From Vitrella brassicaformis (taxonomy: Eukaryota > Sar > Vitrellaceae), in the NCBI GenBank assembly GCA_001179505.1, contig CDMY01000235.1, positions 93,322 through 157,321 of the forward strand: a stretch of 64,000 bases of DNA, in the 5' to 3' direction. The notes under the pieces were generated by a model. It was not told the origin of the DNA. It did not search any database and worked only from the letters and a program-made list of their open reading frames with translations. The translations under genes were made by a program, and so were the position numbers. Positions 45,615-57,520 of the stretch are shown here, one piece after another; within the stretch, counting starts at the first letter, position 1; each line of letters starts with the position of its first letter.

Positions 45615-46490
45615 TCACTTCTTTGGCCGCACAAAATGGTTGCAGTAGCCGCCAGGATGGGCATCAAGGTATAGCTGATGGTACCCCTCCGCCCTGACAG
45701 AAATCGCGTACACCGCACAGACGGCAGGTGTGCGCATTGGCTCATCAGCTCCGACGTGCTCGGCTTCCTGCTCACCGGAAGAAATCTTCGGGCTTTGCCG
45801 GCACGACCTGCGTGGTGATTGGCGCGCCCCACTGCTTGCCCTGCATCTCAGCCATCTTGGCGTTGGCCGCCTCCTTCTGGCTGTCGCTGTGATAGAATAT
45901 GGCGCTGCGGTACTGAGTGCCCACGTCGTTGCCCTGGCGGTTCAGGGTTGTTGGGTCGTGTAGCCTCCAGAAGTAATCGAGCAAGGTCGCATAGTCGACC
46001 TTGTCCTGGACACAGCACAAAGGGCCACGTGAGAAGGTTTTCTGCGGCCGGCCAGGGTAGGACAGTCAGCTCACCGGGTAGTATTCCAGTTGCAGGGCCT
46101 CGGCATGACCCGTTCCTCCAGTGCACACATCCTCGTACGTGGGGCTCGCCTTCTGTCCGCCGATATAGCCTACGCTGGTGCTCTTGAGAGCAGCGCCAAA
46201 CTGACCGACAGGACACAGGGCACGGAACACGCCAAGAAGCTTGTAGTCTTTCATGCATTCAGCCCTGCATCGTCACTCACCTCTTTGCGAAACCACTTCT
46301 CCATGCCCCAGAAGCAGCCGCCAGCGAAGGTCGCATACTGCACCAAACACAGAATGCAGTTGTTGCGCCATCACCTCCCGGTGCCCCTGTGTCCGGCGCT
46401 GACCTCGGTCGGCTTGCTTGGATCTGCGCCCTTGACCAGGTTTGGTCCCTCGGGAATGGCTGTCGACTTTGAGGCCATCGATGAACCCAT
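45615..46490 (-). CDS. msrA: Peptide methionine-S-sulfoxide reductase MsrA
   Basis: Five phase-checked exons (46490-46404, 46337-46281, 46200-46075, 46005-45776, 45693-45615) encode 192 aa, the usual size. The active-site motif [16 protein letters not shown] is present with the catalytic Cys at about residue 37. It is followed by [70 protein letters not shown], and near the end [20 protein letters not shown], which carries the resolving Cys. The enzyme reduces methionine-S-sulfoxide in proteins using thioredoxin. The ATG chosen gives a cytosolic form. The frame stays open upstream to ATG 46841, which would add a long basic/Ser-rich leader that could be an organelle targeting sequence. Confidence 0.92.
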
Positions 46491-46871
46491 CCACAGACAC
46501 AGATACCACACTCTGAAACCACAAACACAGGATGAAGATGAATAGGTCTGATTTGTTTTTGATTGCTGAATCTCCCCTGCCGCACCTGATGCTGATCTTC
46601 CCTTTCTGCGCTGAGATGCAGCAGCAGCGGCAATGCGCTGAGATGCAGACGTGCGAGCTTGAAAAGGTTGAGCGCGCATTTGGGGCAAGAGAGCTTCCGC
46701 CTTGGATGAGTGCATAGCGTGTTGTACAGCTTGTTGGCACTGAAGGCCATCACATAGGCCATCACGTACTACGTACACACCCATAGAAAGTAAGCACGCA
46801 GATGCCGTGCAGGATGAGGATGAACGTTGAGAGTGATCCATTCATTGCAGCCGTGCTTGAATCGCAGCGCC

Positions 46872-48680
46872 ATGGGGGCAGCTGCAGCGGCAGCATCGTC
46901 CACCGCTCGGCCTCAGCCAGAGGTGAGGCATGGCATGGATGGATGGATGCGAAGGCGTGCCGCTGCATTCAATGCATCCATGACCCATTGCTTTGTTTGG
47001 CTGATTGATAGGTGGCGCCAATTACCAGGATGCCGAAGGGCACCATCAACTTCACGAGCGGCTTAAAGGCCGAGTTTGAGGAGGGCACCATGCTGGGCCA
47101 GGGCAAGGGGAAGCCCGTCGTCATGGCCAAGCTCTGGCGGCCACTGCCGGGCCGGGGCGTGACGCCCGTCAGAGCGGCCATCAAGCGGCTCACCCTCCAT
47201 GAGGACCCGCGGAAGCGGCAGCTGCAGAAGCGGGACATCACCGAGCTGCGGCAGGAGGCCAAGACGATGAGCAAGATGGGCGGGTGGGCGCCATTCATCA
47301 ACCTCATCGCGGCCGACACCGACGACGCCAAACCGGCCGAGTATGTGCGTAGCGACGGGGTCAAGACGCCGGTGCTGTGCATAGCTATGGAGGCACTCGG
47401 TGAGTGAGCCCTACACACAGCACGCACATACGCGTCAGATCAGATCAGAGGAGCGAGATGAAGGGGACGAAGGGTCATTCATCATTTCAGTCAGTCAGTC
47501 ATTGTGTGGTGTGTGTCTGTTGTGTGGTGTGTACGTCCCGCATGCAGAGGGCAGCAAGTTCGAGGAGATCGAGAAGGTGTTCGGGTTCGTCCCCGGTGGC
47601 TACGGCTACAACGTGCGGGCCATCCACGAGCGCTTCGCGGCCAGCGGCGACCCGGAGCAGCTCCGCCAGGAGCTCATCGTGCTGACCAAGGCACTGGCCA
47701 TGGTCTGCCAGGCGCACCGGGGAGCCGTGTGGCGCGGCGGGCTGCACCAGGACGGCTTCAACAAGAACATCATGCTGCCCAAGGCCGTCCTCGACGGCGA
47801 GCGCGCCCTCAAGCCGTACCCGGCTGACAACGGCCAGAGGATGATAGACCTGACCAACGTCATCCATCTCGGCGCCACCACCACCAGCAGCAGCAGCAGC
47901 GGCCCACCCCCGCGCTACATGGGCGAACCCGCCCACACCGCCCTCGTGCCCCTGGACCCGGAGCAGCAACAACGGCGAGGGCAGATCGTCGGCAGCACGC
48001 CCTTCTCCAGGGCGCCCGAGCTCATCATGGTCACCACGTGCCACGGTGACACGCCCGCTGGACTCCAGCCGAAGGATGGCGAGTCGGCTGAGGTCCAGGC
48101 GCAGAAGGCGGCACTCAGCGCGGCGAGGGCCGAGGTGCGGGACGACATGCGAGAGAGAGGGCTGCTGGTGGGCAAGGGCAAGGAGGAGGGCATCTGGGTG
48201 GGCGCGCCGGCTGCAGTCCATGGCGTAGGGCTGCTCATAGCCGCAGCGGGGACGCTCGGCCGGAGCATCGAGGGCCCGCTGAAAGAGGGGGAGGACCAGC
48301 AGCGGTGGTACGACACGACTCGGTGGCGGGTGGTGAGATGCTGTCGGTGTCCGGCTTCAACGACGGCAAGGACTTCATGAAAGAGGACGGCCGCCCCAAC
48401 AGCGCCGACGGCTGCCCCCTGGACAAAGTCAAGCTTGATTTTGTCCAGGAGTGGCTAAACCGCATTTGCGCCATCGCCGCCAAGGCCACCAACCCCGAGG
48501 AGCAGGACCGCGGCACCCTGCAGGACGTCGAGGACGCCCTCTTCGCCGCGCTGAAGGCGCTCGAGCGGGCCAAACCCACTGCGTCGACTGCCCACGACAC
48601 TCAGCACCCCACCACGGCCGGCGCAGCACCTTCTGAAGACGCCCACCACGCCGAGGGAGAGGACGAGCAGGTGGCTGCAG

Positions 48681-48723
<43 letters not shown>

Positions 48724-48739
48724 GCAGCAGCAGCTGTGA
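46872..48739 (+). pseudogene. Divergent protein kinase-like gene with a frame break near 48,300
   Basis: Exons 46872-46922, 47012-47399 and 47548-48739. The N-lobe has a glycine-loop-like GTMLGQGKGKPVVMAKLWRP. The catalytic loop is GLHQDGFNKNIML (compare HxD-x5-N), then MIDLTNVIHLG in the DFG place and GSTPFSRAPELI resembling the APE region. This is a kinase fold with strongly altered motifs. The frame that fits upstream ends soon after DTTRWRVV, while a second frame picks up a matching continuation (GGEMLSVSGFNDGKDFMKED) at once and runs to 48739, ending in 17 Gln. Total coding length is one base short of a multiple of three. It is either a sequencing or assembly indel or a recent inactivating frameshift. 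A 33-bp intron would also fit but is shorter than any other intron here. Confidence 0.6.
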
Positions 48740-49541
48740 GATGGAGAAGAAACACAGTTGAAGATTAGCGGGCGGAGACATGGTCTTCATGATAGCCCCA
48801 GCCGGACCACACCAGCCATGCTTGAGCCTCGCCCTCCTCCCCCCCCTCCCGCCGCCACACGCACAAGACAGCAAGAGGTGCGCTGGCCACCGATCGACCG
48901 ATGTGTACACGTGTTCCAGTGAGGATGTATTGCTATGGATCCACTTGTCTTGTCTTCAGGTGATTTCTATCTGTCCAATCTTGACGCCCCTTGGATCCCT
49001 GTCTGGCTGTGGAGTCGGGAAGCCACATATGTACGAGAAGACAGCCAGCATCACTGTACGAGAAGACAGCCAGCATCACAGGCAGGAGAGTAGCTGCCTG
49101 CCACTCACTGGGTGACCGAGTCTATCCGACACTTGCTCTGGTGCTTGCCTTGCATGCAGAACAGCTGCAATCAATCGTTGAGTGCACAGACGGGTCGAAA
49201 GGTCCCACACACACAGATCCATACGAGTTTAGATGCACCAAAGGCCGAATGGTGTGTCCACATGCATGTGCCACCCAAGACAATCTAGCTTCGGCCTGGA
49301 TGCTTGCTTTGCTTGCATTCTTGCTGTTCTTGCTTGCAAGTAAGTAATGTCGGCGGTGAGACAATCGACTCACTCCTTGACGTGTGAATGAATGGTCCGC
49401 TACAACTACAGCACCTTCAGTCGAAGGAGAAGAACAACGCACAAGATTGCTGTGTGTTGTTTTCCTTGGACTGGAAATGCTGCAGCTGGACGCCCCATCC
49501 CTCGGTCAATGTCAGCACATTAACACACCATCCGAAAAACA
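48740..49541. other. Spacer between convergent genes
   Basis: No gene is seen. There is a 23-bp direct duplication starting at about 49030 and again at 49058 (ACGAGAAGACAGCCAGCATC core), and one strong hairpin (separate entry). Confidence 0.5.
49391..49503. repeat. 113-nt imperfect hairpin
   Basis: Arms of about 45 nt (49398-49443 and 49450-49490) pair with scattered mismatches and one or two bulges around a loop of about 6 nt, and weaker pairing extends to both ends. It lies between the 3' ends of the kinase-like gene and IWS1. Open frames on the two strands here are mirror images of the foldback, not genes. Confidence 0.6.
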
Positions 49542-52464
49542 CTATCCAGACTCGTATTGACGGGTCTCTGAGTAGCCACGGACTCAATCTGACCGCACAT
49601 ACGAATGCATAAAACACCCATCCGCACGAAGGGCCTTTGCGTGGTTGCCTGCTGTCTGCGTGTGTCAGTCTTTCTACCTGGGTTCTGCGCCTTGAGGTTC
49701 CTCCTTCCTGGGCCTCTGCGGATCTCCATCACTCGCCTACGAATGCGACCCTGATGCACACACACACACGCAGCAACAACCAAATCTCGCCTCGCCTCGC
49801 CTCGCCTCGTCTCCAGGGCTTCATCCACCTGGGCCGGCCTCTTTACCCTTTCGTCCCACCTCACTCACCTCTCTGCTCTTGGGGTCGACCTGCGGCACCT
49901 CCACATTCTTGTCGCCCTCGGGCTTCACCTGTGTGAATGGAATGGATGACAGCACAGTACGAGGGGGCCGGGCCATTCATGCATACAGAAGGTGACTGAC
50001 GGCCATGCCATGTGTGTCGGTGGGTGGGTGGGCCACCGACTTACCTTGAAGTGGAAGGATGGCGCCTGTGGGATGCGGGCGTGACGACGCTTGTTGAACC
50101 TCTCCTCGTCATCTGCACGAAGGAATCGACGACGAGACGAGTCGAGTCAGCCGGCCGTGAAGGTGCGACAACCAATGCTCATATATGTGTTAAAGGGCGT
50201 ATCTATCAACTACCTCCTAAGTCTCCTGTGTGTTGGCGGTCAACACGCTCAACCTGATGGCAGGGCAGGCGAACACACGATGGATGGATGGATGGATAGA
50301 TTGACGCCGTGGTGTTGGTGTGTCTGTCTGCTCCCTACCGGTCTGGCGACTACGGGCGAGGGCGCGTCGTCTTCGCGTCGATCGAGGCTGTCACGTTCGT
50401 GCATGACGCTGCGGGCCCACTTCTTGACCAGACGCTCTATCATGCTCTTGTGCTCACGACCCACATCTGCAGCAGCCGCAACCAGTCAAGACACGCACTC
50501 CTTCTTGCCTTCGTTGGTTTTGTTTCTGCGCGCATTTGGTTTGCCTGCCTTTGTGTTTCCAGAGGTCGATGATGACCTCCCCGAGTCTCGGATACGACTG
50601 GCTCAGCACATCAGGGGACAGCTGAGTAAGTGGATCCACCCACCCATACACATCACATCACACATAGAAGGAAGGGTGCAGACAGAGTGACCGATAGATA
50701 CACACAAATGCTCATCTCATGCTCGTTTGCACCGACCGGCAGAGAGATGAGTGTCTCGAGAATCCGACCGCGCACATGGACATTGGGGAGGAGATTGTTG
50801 TGGATCGACAACCAGCTGAAGGATCGACAAGCCACAAACAAGACAGACACAGCTAGCTGGTCCGCTGCTGCCCCTTCCCCTGCCCCGTGCCGCGAGTGAG
50901 TGAGCTTACGATGCCAGGGCGCTGCAGAGTTTGCCGCCGTGCTCCCCGATGAAGTAGTCGCGCCACTTGGCCTGCACCACACGAGCCATGAGACAGCCAG
51001 TGGTGCAGGGGAGGTGGTATGGGTGTGTGTTGTGGCTGGCTGACCATGCTGATGATGTTCATCATGAGGTCCACGTTGTCCACCTTGGCCGTGGCCGGCC
51101 GTCCCGCCTCGATCGAATTCAGATCTGACGCACCAGCTCACACACAAAGAGGTGAGTTACGGGTGGTGTGTGTGTGACCGAGGTGCTCTGACTACCTGCT
51201 TGGTGCGCTTCTTCCATGTCCCTGATACGGTCATAAGCGAATCCCTGACAACGACAAGACCCACGCACTTTGGCGACTCAGTCAGTCGGTGCACCGTCGT
51301 GTCTGTCCCTCACTCACTCACCGAAGCATCAGCCCGATTGATGTCGGCCGCCTTCCTCTTGGACTTGCGCTGCTCTGTGGACACACCACACCACACACAG
51401 AAGGAGAGAGAAGACATTGCAGGTCAGTCTGTCTTTCATGTTGTGCGTGTGTCTGTTCTTTTCTGCCCGCCACTCACTCTTCCACTCTTCGATCTTCCTG
51501 TCCTCTTTGGTCACCTCCTTCTCTGACCGAGGGCTAGACTCGCCACCATACTAACCAACCACACACACAGACAGACACAGAAATAGACACAGATGCAACA
51601 CATCCCCACCCGTCAGTCAGCCGTGTGCCTGCCTGCGTGTTGTGTCTGTCTGCCCTCGGTCGGTCGCTTACGTCGCTGCCCTCGGCCGCCGCCTTGAGTG
51701 GGTCATCTTCGCTCTGTGCCTTGGCCTTGCGCTTCCTCTCTGGCTTCTTGCGCTCCTTCTTCTTCTTTTTCTTCTTGTGGCGCCCCTCCTCCTCATCAAT
51801 GTCATCGGGCGACGGCTCGCCGCCCTCCTCCACGCCCGGCATCTCGTCCTGGTACTCCTGGTCCTGGCGGGGCTGCTGGTCGGGTGGTTCATGGGCTGGC
51901 GCGTCCTCCTCGTCGTCGGGCTTCTCGTCGGCGTCACCGAAAATGTCCGCATAGACATTCTGACAAGGCAGGCAGGCAGGCAGATACGATACAGACAGAC
52001 GGTGGAGGCAGGCCACTCATGTCATGTGGGTGGTTGTTTCTCTCTCTGTGTGGGTCTGGTGTGTGTCGTTTGTCGTGTCAACTCGCTTAGCTTACGATGT
52101 GCTGTCCCTCTTCCTCGTGGTCGTCATCGTTGCCCTGCTGCGCCGCATCGTCTCCTCCCTCGACCTCCATGCCTTGCTCCTCCTCCATGCCGCCATCGCC
52201 GCCATCGCCCTCCATCCCCTCGTCGCCCTCCATGGTCTCATCTATCGCTGCTTGTTGCTGCTGCTCGCCACCCCCAGCAAGAGCAGGAGCCTCACCGCCC
52301 TGCTCCTCCTCATCATCGGCCTGGTCCTCCAGGTCAAAGTCGTCGTCGTCGTTGTCGTCCTGCTCGTCTGGCGCATCAGCCTCGTCCATGGCTGCCGGCA
52401 TGGGTGGCGCGAAGCCGCCGGCCACGGGCTGGGTCTCGCCAAACTCGAATGCACGGTCAGCCAT
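49542..52464 (-). CDS. IWS1: Transcription elongation factor IWS1/Spn1
   Basis: Exons 1-10 are phase-checked (52464-52096, 51959-51672, 51550-51478, 51374-51322, 51244-51196, 51124-51045, 50971-50910, 50815-50737, 50621-50549, 50466-50339). The 3' exons, including DDEERFNKRRHARIPQAPSF, are uncertain. The N-terminal ~220 residues are very acidic then Lys-rich, with NVYADIFGDADEKP. The TFIIS-N/LW domain follows: DLNSIEAGRPATAKVDNVDL, KWRDYFIGEHGGKLCSALAS, WLSIHNNLLPNVHVRGRILE, SYPRLGEVIIDLWKH and EHKSMIERLVKKWARSVM. IWS1 binds Spt6 and elongating RNA polymerase II in the nucleus. The intron at 50467-50548 keeps frame only with a GC donor. The stop position 49542 is a best guess. It is divergent from the Alba gene. 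Confidence 0.88.
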
Positions 52465-52716
52465 CGGATTTTCTCAAGCAGATCTGCAGATGTCGTGGTG
52501 TGCTGCAGGAGGGGTGATCTTTCTGCCGTTTTCTCAGCTTGCCAGCGGCGAGCTTGCGGTTGCGAGCTTAGCTCGACTGGAGGGAGGAGATCTTGAAGCG
52601 TGGAAGCTGATTTGAAGTGAGCAAGAGACGCAGAGAGACCGCCTGAGCTGCACAGCATCGATCATCTCCTCCAGCCCTTCCCCCGAGGTCGCTTGTCGTC
52701 TCCCTGCCCCTTCCAG
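52465..52716. promoter_or_regulatory. Divergent promoter region between IWS1 and the Alba gene
   Basis: A 252-bp spacer lies between opposite start codons, both encoding nucleic-acid-related proteins. No known element is recognised. Confidence 0.35.
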
Positions 52717-53375
52717 ATGGCTGATTCGACGGAGTTGGAGAAGAGCGAGACCCCCGCCACCGACACACAGCCTGTGGAGGACCCCTCGGGCGACGCAGCG
52801 GCCGACATCGAGACGAACAAGGAGGTCGACCACCACGCTGACGAGGGCGATGAGGGTGATGCAGCCAACGCTGAGGTCAATGACTCCACGACGGTCACTG
52901 GTGTGGGCACTGTCATTGATACGGCCACTGGCAAGAGGACGGAGCGCATCCAGCTGTCGCTCGCGAGGCCGCTGGGCTTCTACGAGCGCACTGCGTACGA
53001 GCGGTTCGCTACGGGGACCGAGGTCATCGTGGTGACGGCCCTGGGCAACGCCATCTCGCTGGCCATCCAGCTGGCCGACGTGCTGGAGGAGAAGCAGTAC
53101 TGCAAGAAGAGCAAGGTCATGACGTCGTTCGAGGGCGGCGAGCACCCCAGGGGCCCGCGGCACCCCACCGCCGGCATCACCATCCACCTCGAACGCAACC
53201 CCACCTTCAAGGGAAGCAAGATCCCGCAAGGCATGGTGGGCTTCCACAAGCCCGAGGGCGAGGCCAAGTTCACCCCCATCTACGACGACAAACCCATGCA
53301 GACCTTCGCTTCTGTCAATGCAGGTAGGTGTGTGGTGGGTGTGCTGGGGAATGGGCGAGCGGTGGGCTGATGTCA

Positions 53376-53411
<36 letters not shown>

Positions 53412-53584
53412 GGCTGTGTGGCTGTGTGTCTGGGCAGGTGACTACGAGTTGTTCGTCGGTGGGAGTGCTTTGAACGCTGCCTTCAAGACGACTCTCGAGG
53501 CAGCGGAGCAGAACATTGACCGATATGCACCTCTGCACAAGGTAGGTCGGGTCGGCACACACGCCACTCATGCACACACACACA

Positions 53585-53617
<33 letters not shown>

Positions 53618-55211
53618 TGTGTGCGTGCCCCCAGTCGTTGGTTGAGAAGGCTTTGAAGGAGAACCCCAACGCCACCAAGGGCGAGGACATCCGGCTGGTC
53701 GAGGCCGTCAACCTTTCAGAACACCACCCGTACGCATCCATCGCACACACACAGACACCGACGCAGGCACACCACACGTCGTCTGTCTGTCTGTCTGTCT
53801 TATGTGTGTGTGTGTCAGTGACTTGCATGCGTCCTTCTGCCGGATCTGCTTCGACCTGAAGGACAAGGGTCCCGAGGGGTGCAAAGCCGTCGGCGCTGTC
53901 TTCCTTGACATATTCAGGGAAGACAAGAGGCCAAAAGGCGCCGTAAGTGACCTGACTGACACATACACACACAAATGCGATGCGGGCAGCAAGACACACG
54001 GACGGACGATGGGCGCTTGTGTGTTTGTGTGGGATTTCGTTCAGAAGAAGAACATCGGCATGATCTATGTGGTCGGCCCGAAGGGCAAGGACTTCGGCTC
54101 CAAAGAAGAGTTCCTCGGAGCTGGTACGCCACACACACATGACATGATGCTGGCCGCTACGCTACTCGTTTCCTTCCCTGCACACATGCCTCTCCTTGGT
54201 CACCTGTCTGTCTGTCAGTGAGCAAGACGGCCAACAACCTGATGACGGCACTGGTGGACTACAACGGCCTCGTCAAGCGGACACGGCGAGACAACAGGGA
54301 CCTCGACAGACTTGATGTCGCCAGGTGGGTGAGGTGACCAGCGGACACGCACCACATATATATACTCACACCCCACCCACCTTTGTGAAAGCGCGTCGTG
54401 TGTGTGTGTGTCGACAGGATCGCTCTGTTCTCTGGAGGGGTGTACAAGCACGAGGACGCCACCAAGATGGAGGTCGCTGAGAAGATCATCGAGGTCAGAG
54501 AAAGGAAAGGCATCTACTCCGGGTGTCTGTCCATCTGGGCCACATGTGCTTTGACGTGACGCCACCTCTCGTTCTGTTCTGTGTATGGTTGGTATGTGTC
54601 ACTCAGGGCATCACGACTGGCTACCGGTATCGGCTCGCGCCCAGGGTCACCTTCGCATTCGATGACAACGTCTTCCAAGAGGTACACACACACGCATACA
54701 GACAGACAGACGAGAGGAAGCGCCCCGCATATCAGATCATGTGAAAACTTCCTTCCTTGTGGCATTGCAGGCATGGAAGCAGATGACCGGCGCCCCCGAC
54801 AAGCCCACCACCACCACCACCACGACCACTGACGAAGCCGCCGCCAAAGCCCCAGACGCACCACAGCCAGACAAGCAGGCAGACGAGGCCACCGCAGGCA
54901 AGCCAGAGGAGGCCGCAGCCGAGCCAGAGGCCCCCGAAGCCAGCCAAGACGACACCACGAAGGAGCAGCAACAGGACGACACAGCGGCTGAGAAGCCGAC
55001 AGAGGAGTCCAAGGACGCACCTCACACCGACACCAACGGCAAGGACGAGACTGCCGCTGCTTCTGGCAAGGTGGACGAGGCGCAAGAGGCCGAGACGGAT
55101 GAAACGACTGGCAAGGAGGAGGCCAAAGAGGACGACAAGGAGGAGAGCAGTGGCAAGGAGGAGATGAACGGCGTGGTGGGTGGGGCACCGACGGAGAACG
55201 GACAAGAGTGA
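52717..55211 (+). CDS. Alba-domain protein with a macro-like second half and acidic tail
   Basis: Nine phase-checked exons (52717-53323, 53438-53541, 53635-53729, 53819-53942, 54045-54123, 54219-54324, 54418-54493, 54607-54681, 54771-55211) give 568 aa. After an acidic lead, an Alba core is seen at about 75-130 (ERIQLSLARPLGFYER, then EVIVVTALGNAISLAIQLAD and VLEEKQYCKKSKV). Alba proteins bind DNA or RNA. Residues ~205-420 look like a separate alpha/beta domain: YELFVGGSALNAAFKTTLEA, IGMIYVVGPKG, and VARIALFSGGVYKHEDATKM before VAEKIIEGI. This resembles the strand-helix order of macro (ADP-ribose-binding) domains, but it is not proven. The last 140 residues are Thr/Glu/Asp/Ala-rich. Introns 3 to 7 show striking CA-then-TG foldback composition. 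Confidence 0.75.
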
Positions 55212-56671
55212 TGGATGGATGTCATGTCTGGCGTGCGATGCGGTGTGGGGCGTGTGGTGTCTGTCTGTCTATCTATCTATCTATACTTCCTACCTACCGC
55301 TGCATTGCATACATTGCATTTGTCAATTCATATGACGGATGGCGGGCTCTCCAGGAGCCCAGCCCAGCCCCCCTTCTGTCTGTCTGTGTCATGTCGCTTC
55401 TCGAGCCCCTACCTCTCTCTCCTCTACCTCTATACGTGTGTGTACTTGTCTGTCTATCTGTATGGGTGTGCGTGTCGCATATGGCCTGCTTGGTGAACGG
55501 ACGGGTGTATGTGTATGTGTGTGATGGGTGTGGTGTATGAGTGAGAGCCGGGATGGTACTCCAATGACCGGAGTAGACCGTGGCCCCGCTGCTCCATCCT
55601 TGCCTGCCTGCCTGCCTGCCTGTCTTCGTGTTCTGCGAGAGTACGGCTACACACATGCATACCTACATGGGTCCATCAATGTGTCTGCGTGTGCGTGTCC
55701 GTGTGTGTGGATTTAAGCATCATATGCCATCCCATTCACTCACTGACTCACTCACTGTGTACAGGTGCCACCCACCTGTGGTCGGGGGCATCACGTCGAG
55801 TGGAGGCCCCCCCCGGCCGCCGTTGTCCATCCATGCCATCCATCCACACATACACACACACCACTGCCTGCCTGCCTGACTGACTCACTGACTGACTGAC
55901 TGACCGACTGACTGACTGACCGACCGACTGTTTGGCTGATCCTAGTCGAATGAATGGCTGCCTATTTCTCTCTCGTCTGTCCAACCTGCCTGCCTGCTTG
56001 CTTGTTTTGCTTGATTGGCCCGGTCTCGTTTTGTCCGGAGGGCGGGGCGGGATGGCTGGGGGCAAACCGGCACTCGTGAGGTCGTGCGATGACTGGTGCC
56101 TCGCGTCCCTTTTCGTGCCTGCGCTTTCAAAGGGGCACTTGCCATGCCGTCCACCAAGCCTTACCTCCCTCCCTCTCTCCCCGCCTGTCTCTCTCAGCTA
56201 GGCCGTCATCTCTCCCTTATCTACCTTTCTCTGCCTCCCTCCCTCCCTCCCTCCCCTGTTATGTACAGCACTGACGTTGCACCAGTGCATTTTCCTATTG
56301 GCCGACCATACCATAGACAAAGGATGGATATGTGCTCAAATGTGCAATGGGGGCGAGCGGGGCTGTCTTGTCTGGTGTGAGTGAGTGGTTGATTTTTCGT
56401 GGAACGGTTTCAATGTTGCATGGTATGGCGTGTGGGGCGGGCGTGTCTTGAGGAGCGGATTTTTGCAAGAATCGGTCGGTCGGTCGCTTGGTTGGTGCGG
56501 GTGTGGTGTGGTGTGCGGTCGTTGCTAGCTAGCTACGGCGATAGAAGGTTTTTGCTTGGGGCTCACCCCTGCCTTCTCGCCTCCCTCGGTCCACCTTACT
56601 TACTCTGTCCGTCCCATCAGCTGCGTGCCTGTCGCTTCCTTCCTCCCTTGCCACCCCAGGGGTGTCTCTTT

Positions 56672-56826
56672 CTTTCTCTACTTCTCCTGGTATCTCTTCG
56701 GTGGGTGCACCACTCCCCGACTGAGACTGAGTGCTCTGTCTCAGTTCCCCGACTGAGACTGGGTGCTCTCTCTCCGCCTGGAAGTAGTGGAGGGAACGGT
56801 TGAGATACCAGGAGAGGAAGAGGCCA
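56672..56826. repeat. ~155-nt foldback
   Basis: Outer arms 56677-56700 and 56801-56826 share CTCCTGGTATCTC against its complement, with further pairing at each side. A small perfect stem (ACTGAGAC with GTCTCAGT near 56720-56745) sits inside, and the block GACTGAGACTG occurs twice. Fewer pairs are present in the middle than in the other hairpins. Confidence 0.45.
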
Positions 56827-57478
56827 ATCGATGGGAGCCCGTCCGGATTGTTGCTGAAAAGTGGATCTCTATGTCTACCGGGGTCGGTCGGTCCTTCGTG
56901 GCTGTCCAGCAGCTTAGACAACCTTTTCTCCCTTCCCACATCATGTGGGAGCTAAGGTATCGAAGCCTGCAGGAGTGGCACGAACAGAACAGACAGTGAC
57001 GTGTTTTGACTGACACTGACGATCGCTACATGGGTGGCTGGCTCCATTCGACACGTTTGGCTGTGACAATCATCCCTGCTGAGTTTTAATGCTTCCCGTG
57101 TTCAACCCGGTGTCTCGGCAATGGAAGAGATCGGCGGCAAAGAGATCGCTATCCGAGCTTGGCCTCTCAGTGTGCACAGCACAATGAGCACATCTTGCAA
57201 AGGCGTTTCTGCCCTTGGCCGCGACAGCGGCATGGCGTCTCGGCTGTTTGGCTCCACGGACAGAGAAAGATGTGAGCAATGATTTTCCCTCGGCGAGAAT
57301 TGAGACGGGAAAGTTCGACAAAAATTTCGGCCCGCTTTTCACATTTTTCGGGTGATCAGATGTCGCTTTGGTGCATGACGATAGTTGGATAGATGGAATG
57401 GCTGGTTGGCCGGGCTGACTGTCGTGTACTTACCTGTACAGGGCCGATCGTGATCGGTTGGCTATATATGCGTGCTGC

Positions 57479-57520
57479 GTGATTCTCGGTTCATGGATTA
57501 CAAATTCACGAGAATCACAG
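57479..57520. repeat. Perfect 10-bp stem hairpin
   Basis: GTGATTCTCG (about 57480-57489) pairs perfectly with CGAGAATCAC (about 57510-57519) around a 20-nt loop. It is in spacer DNA with no gene close by. Confidence 0.45.
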
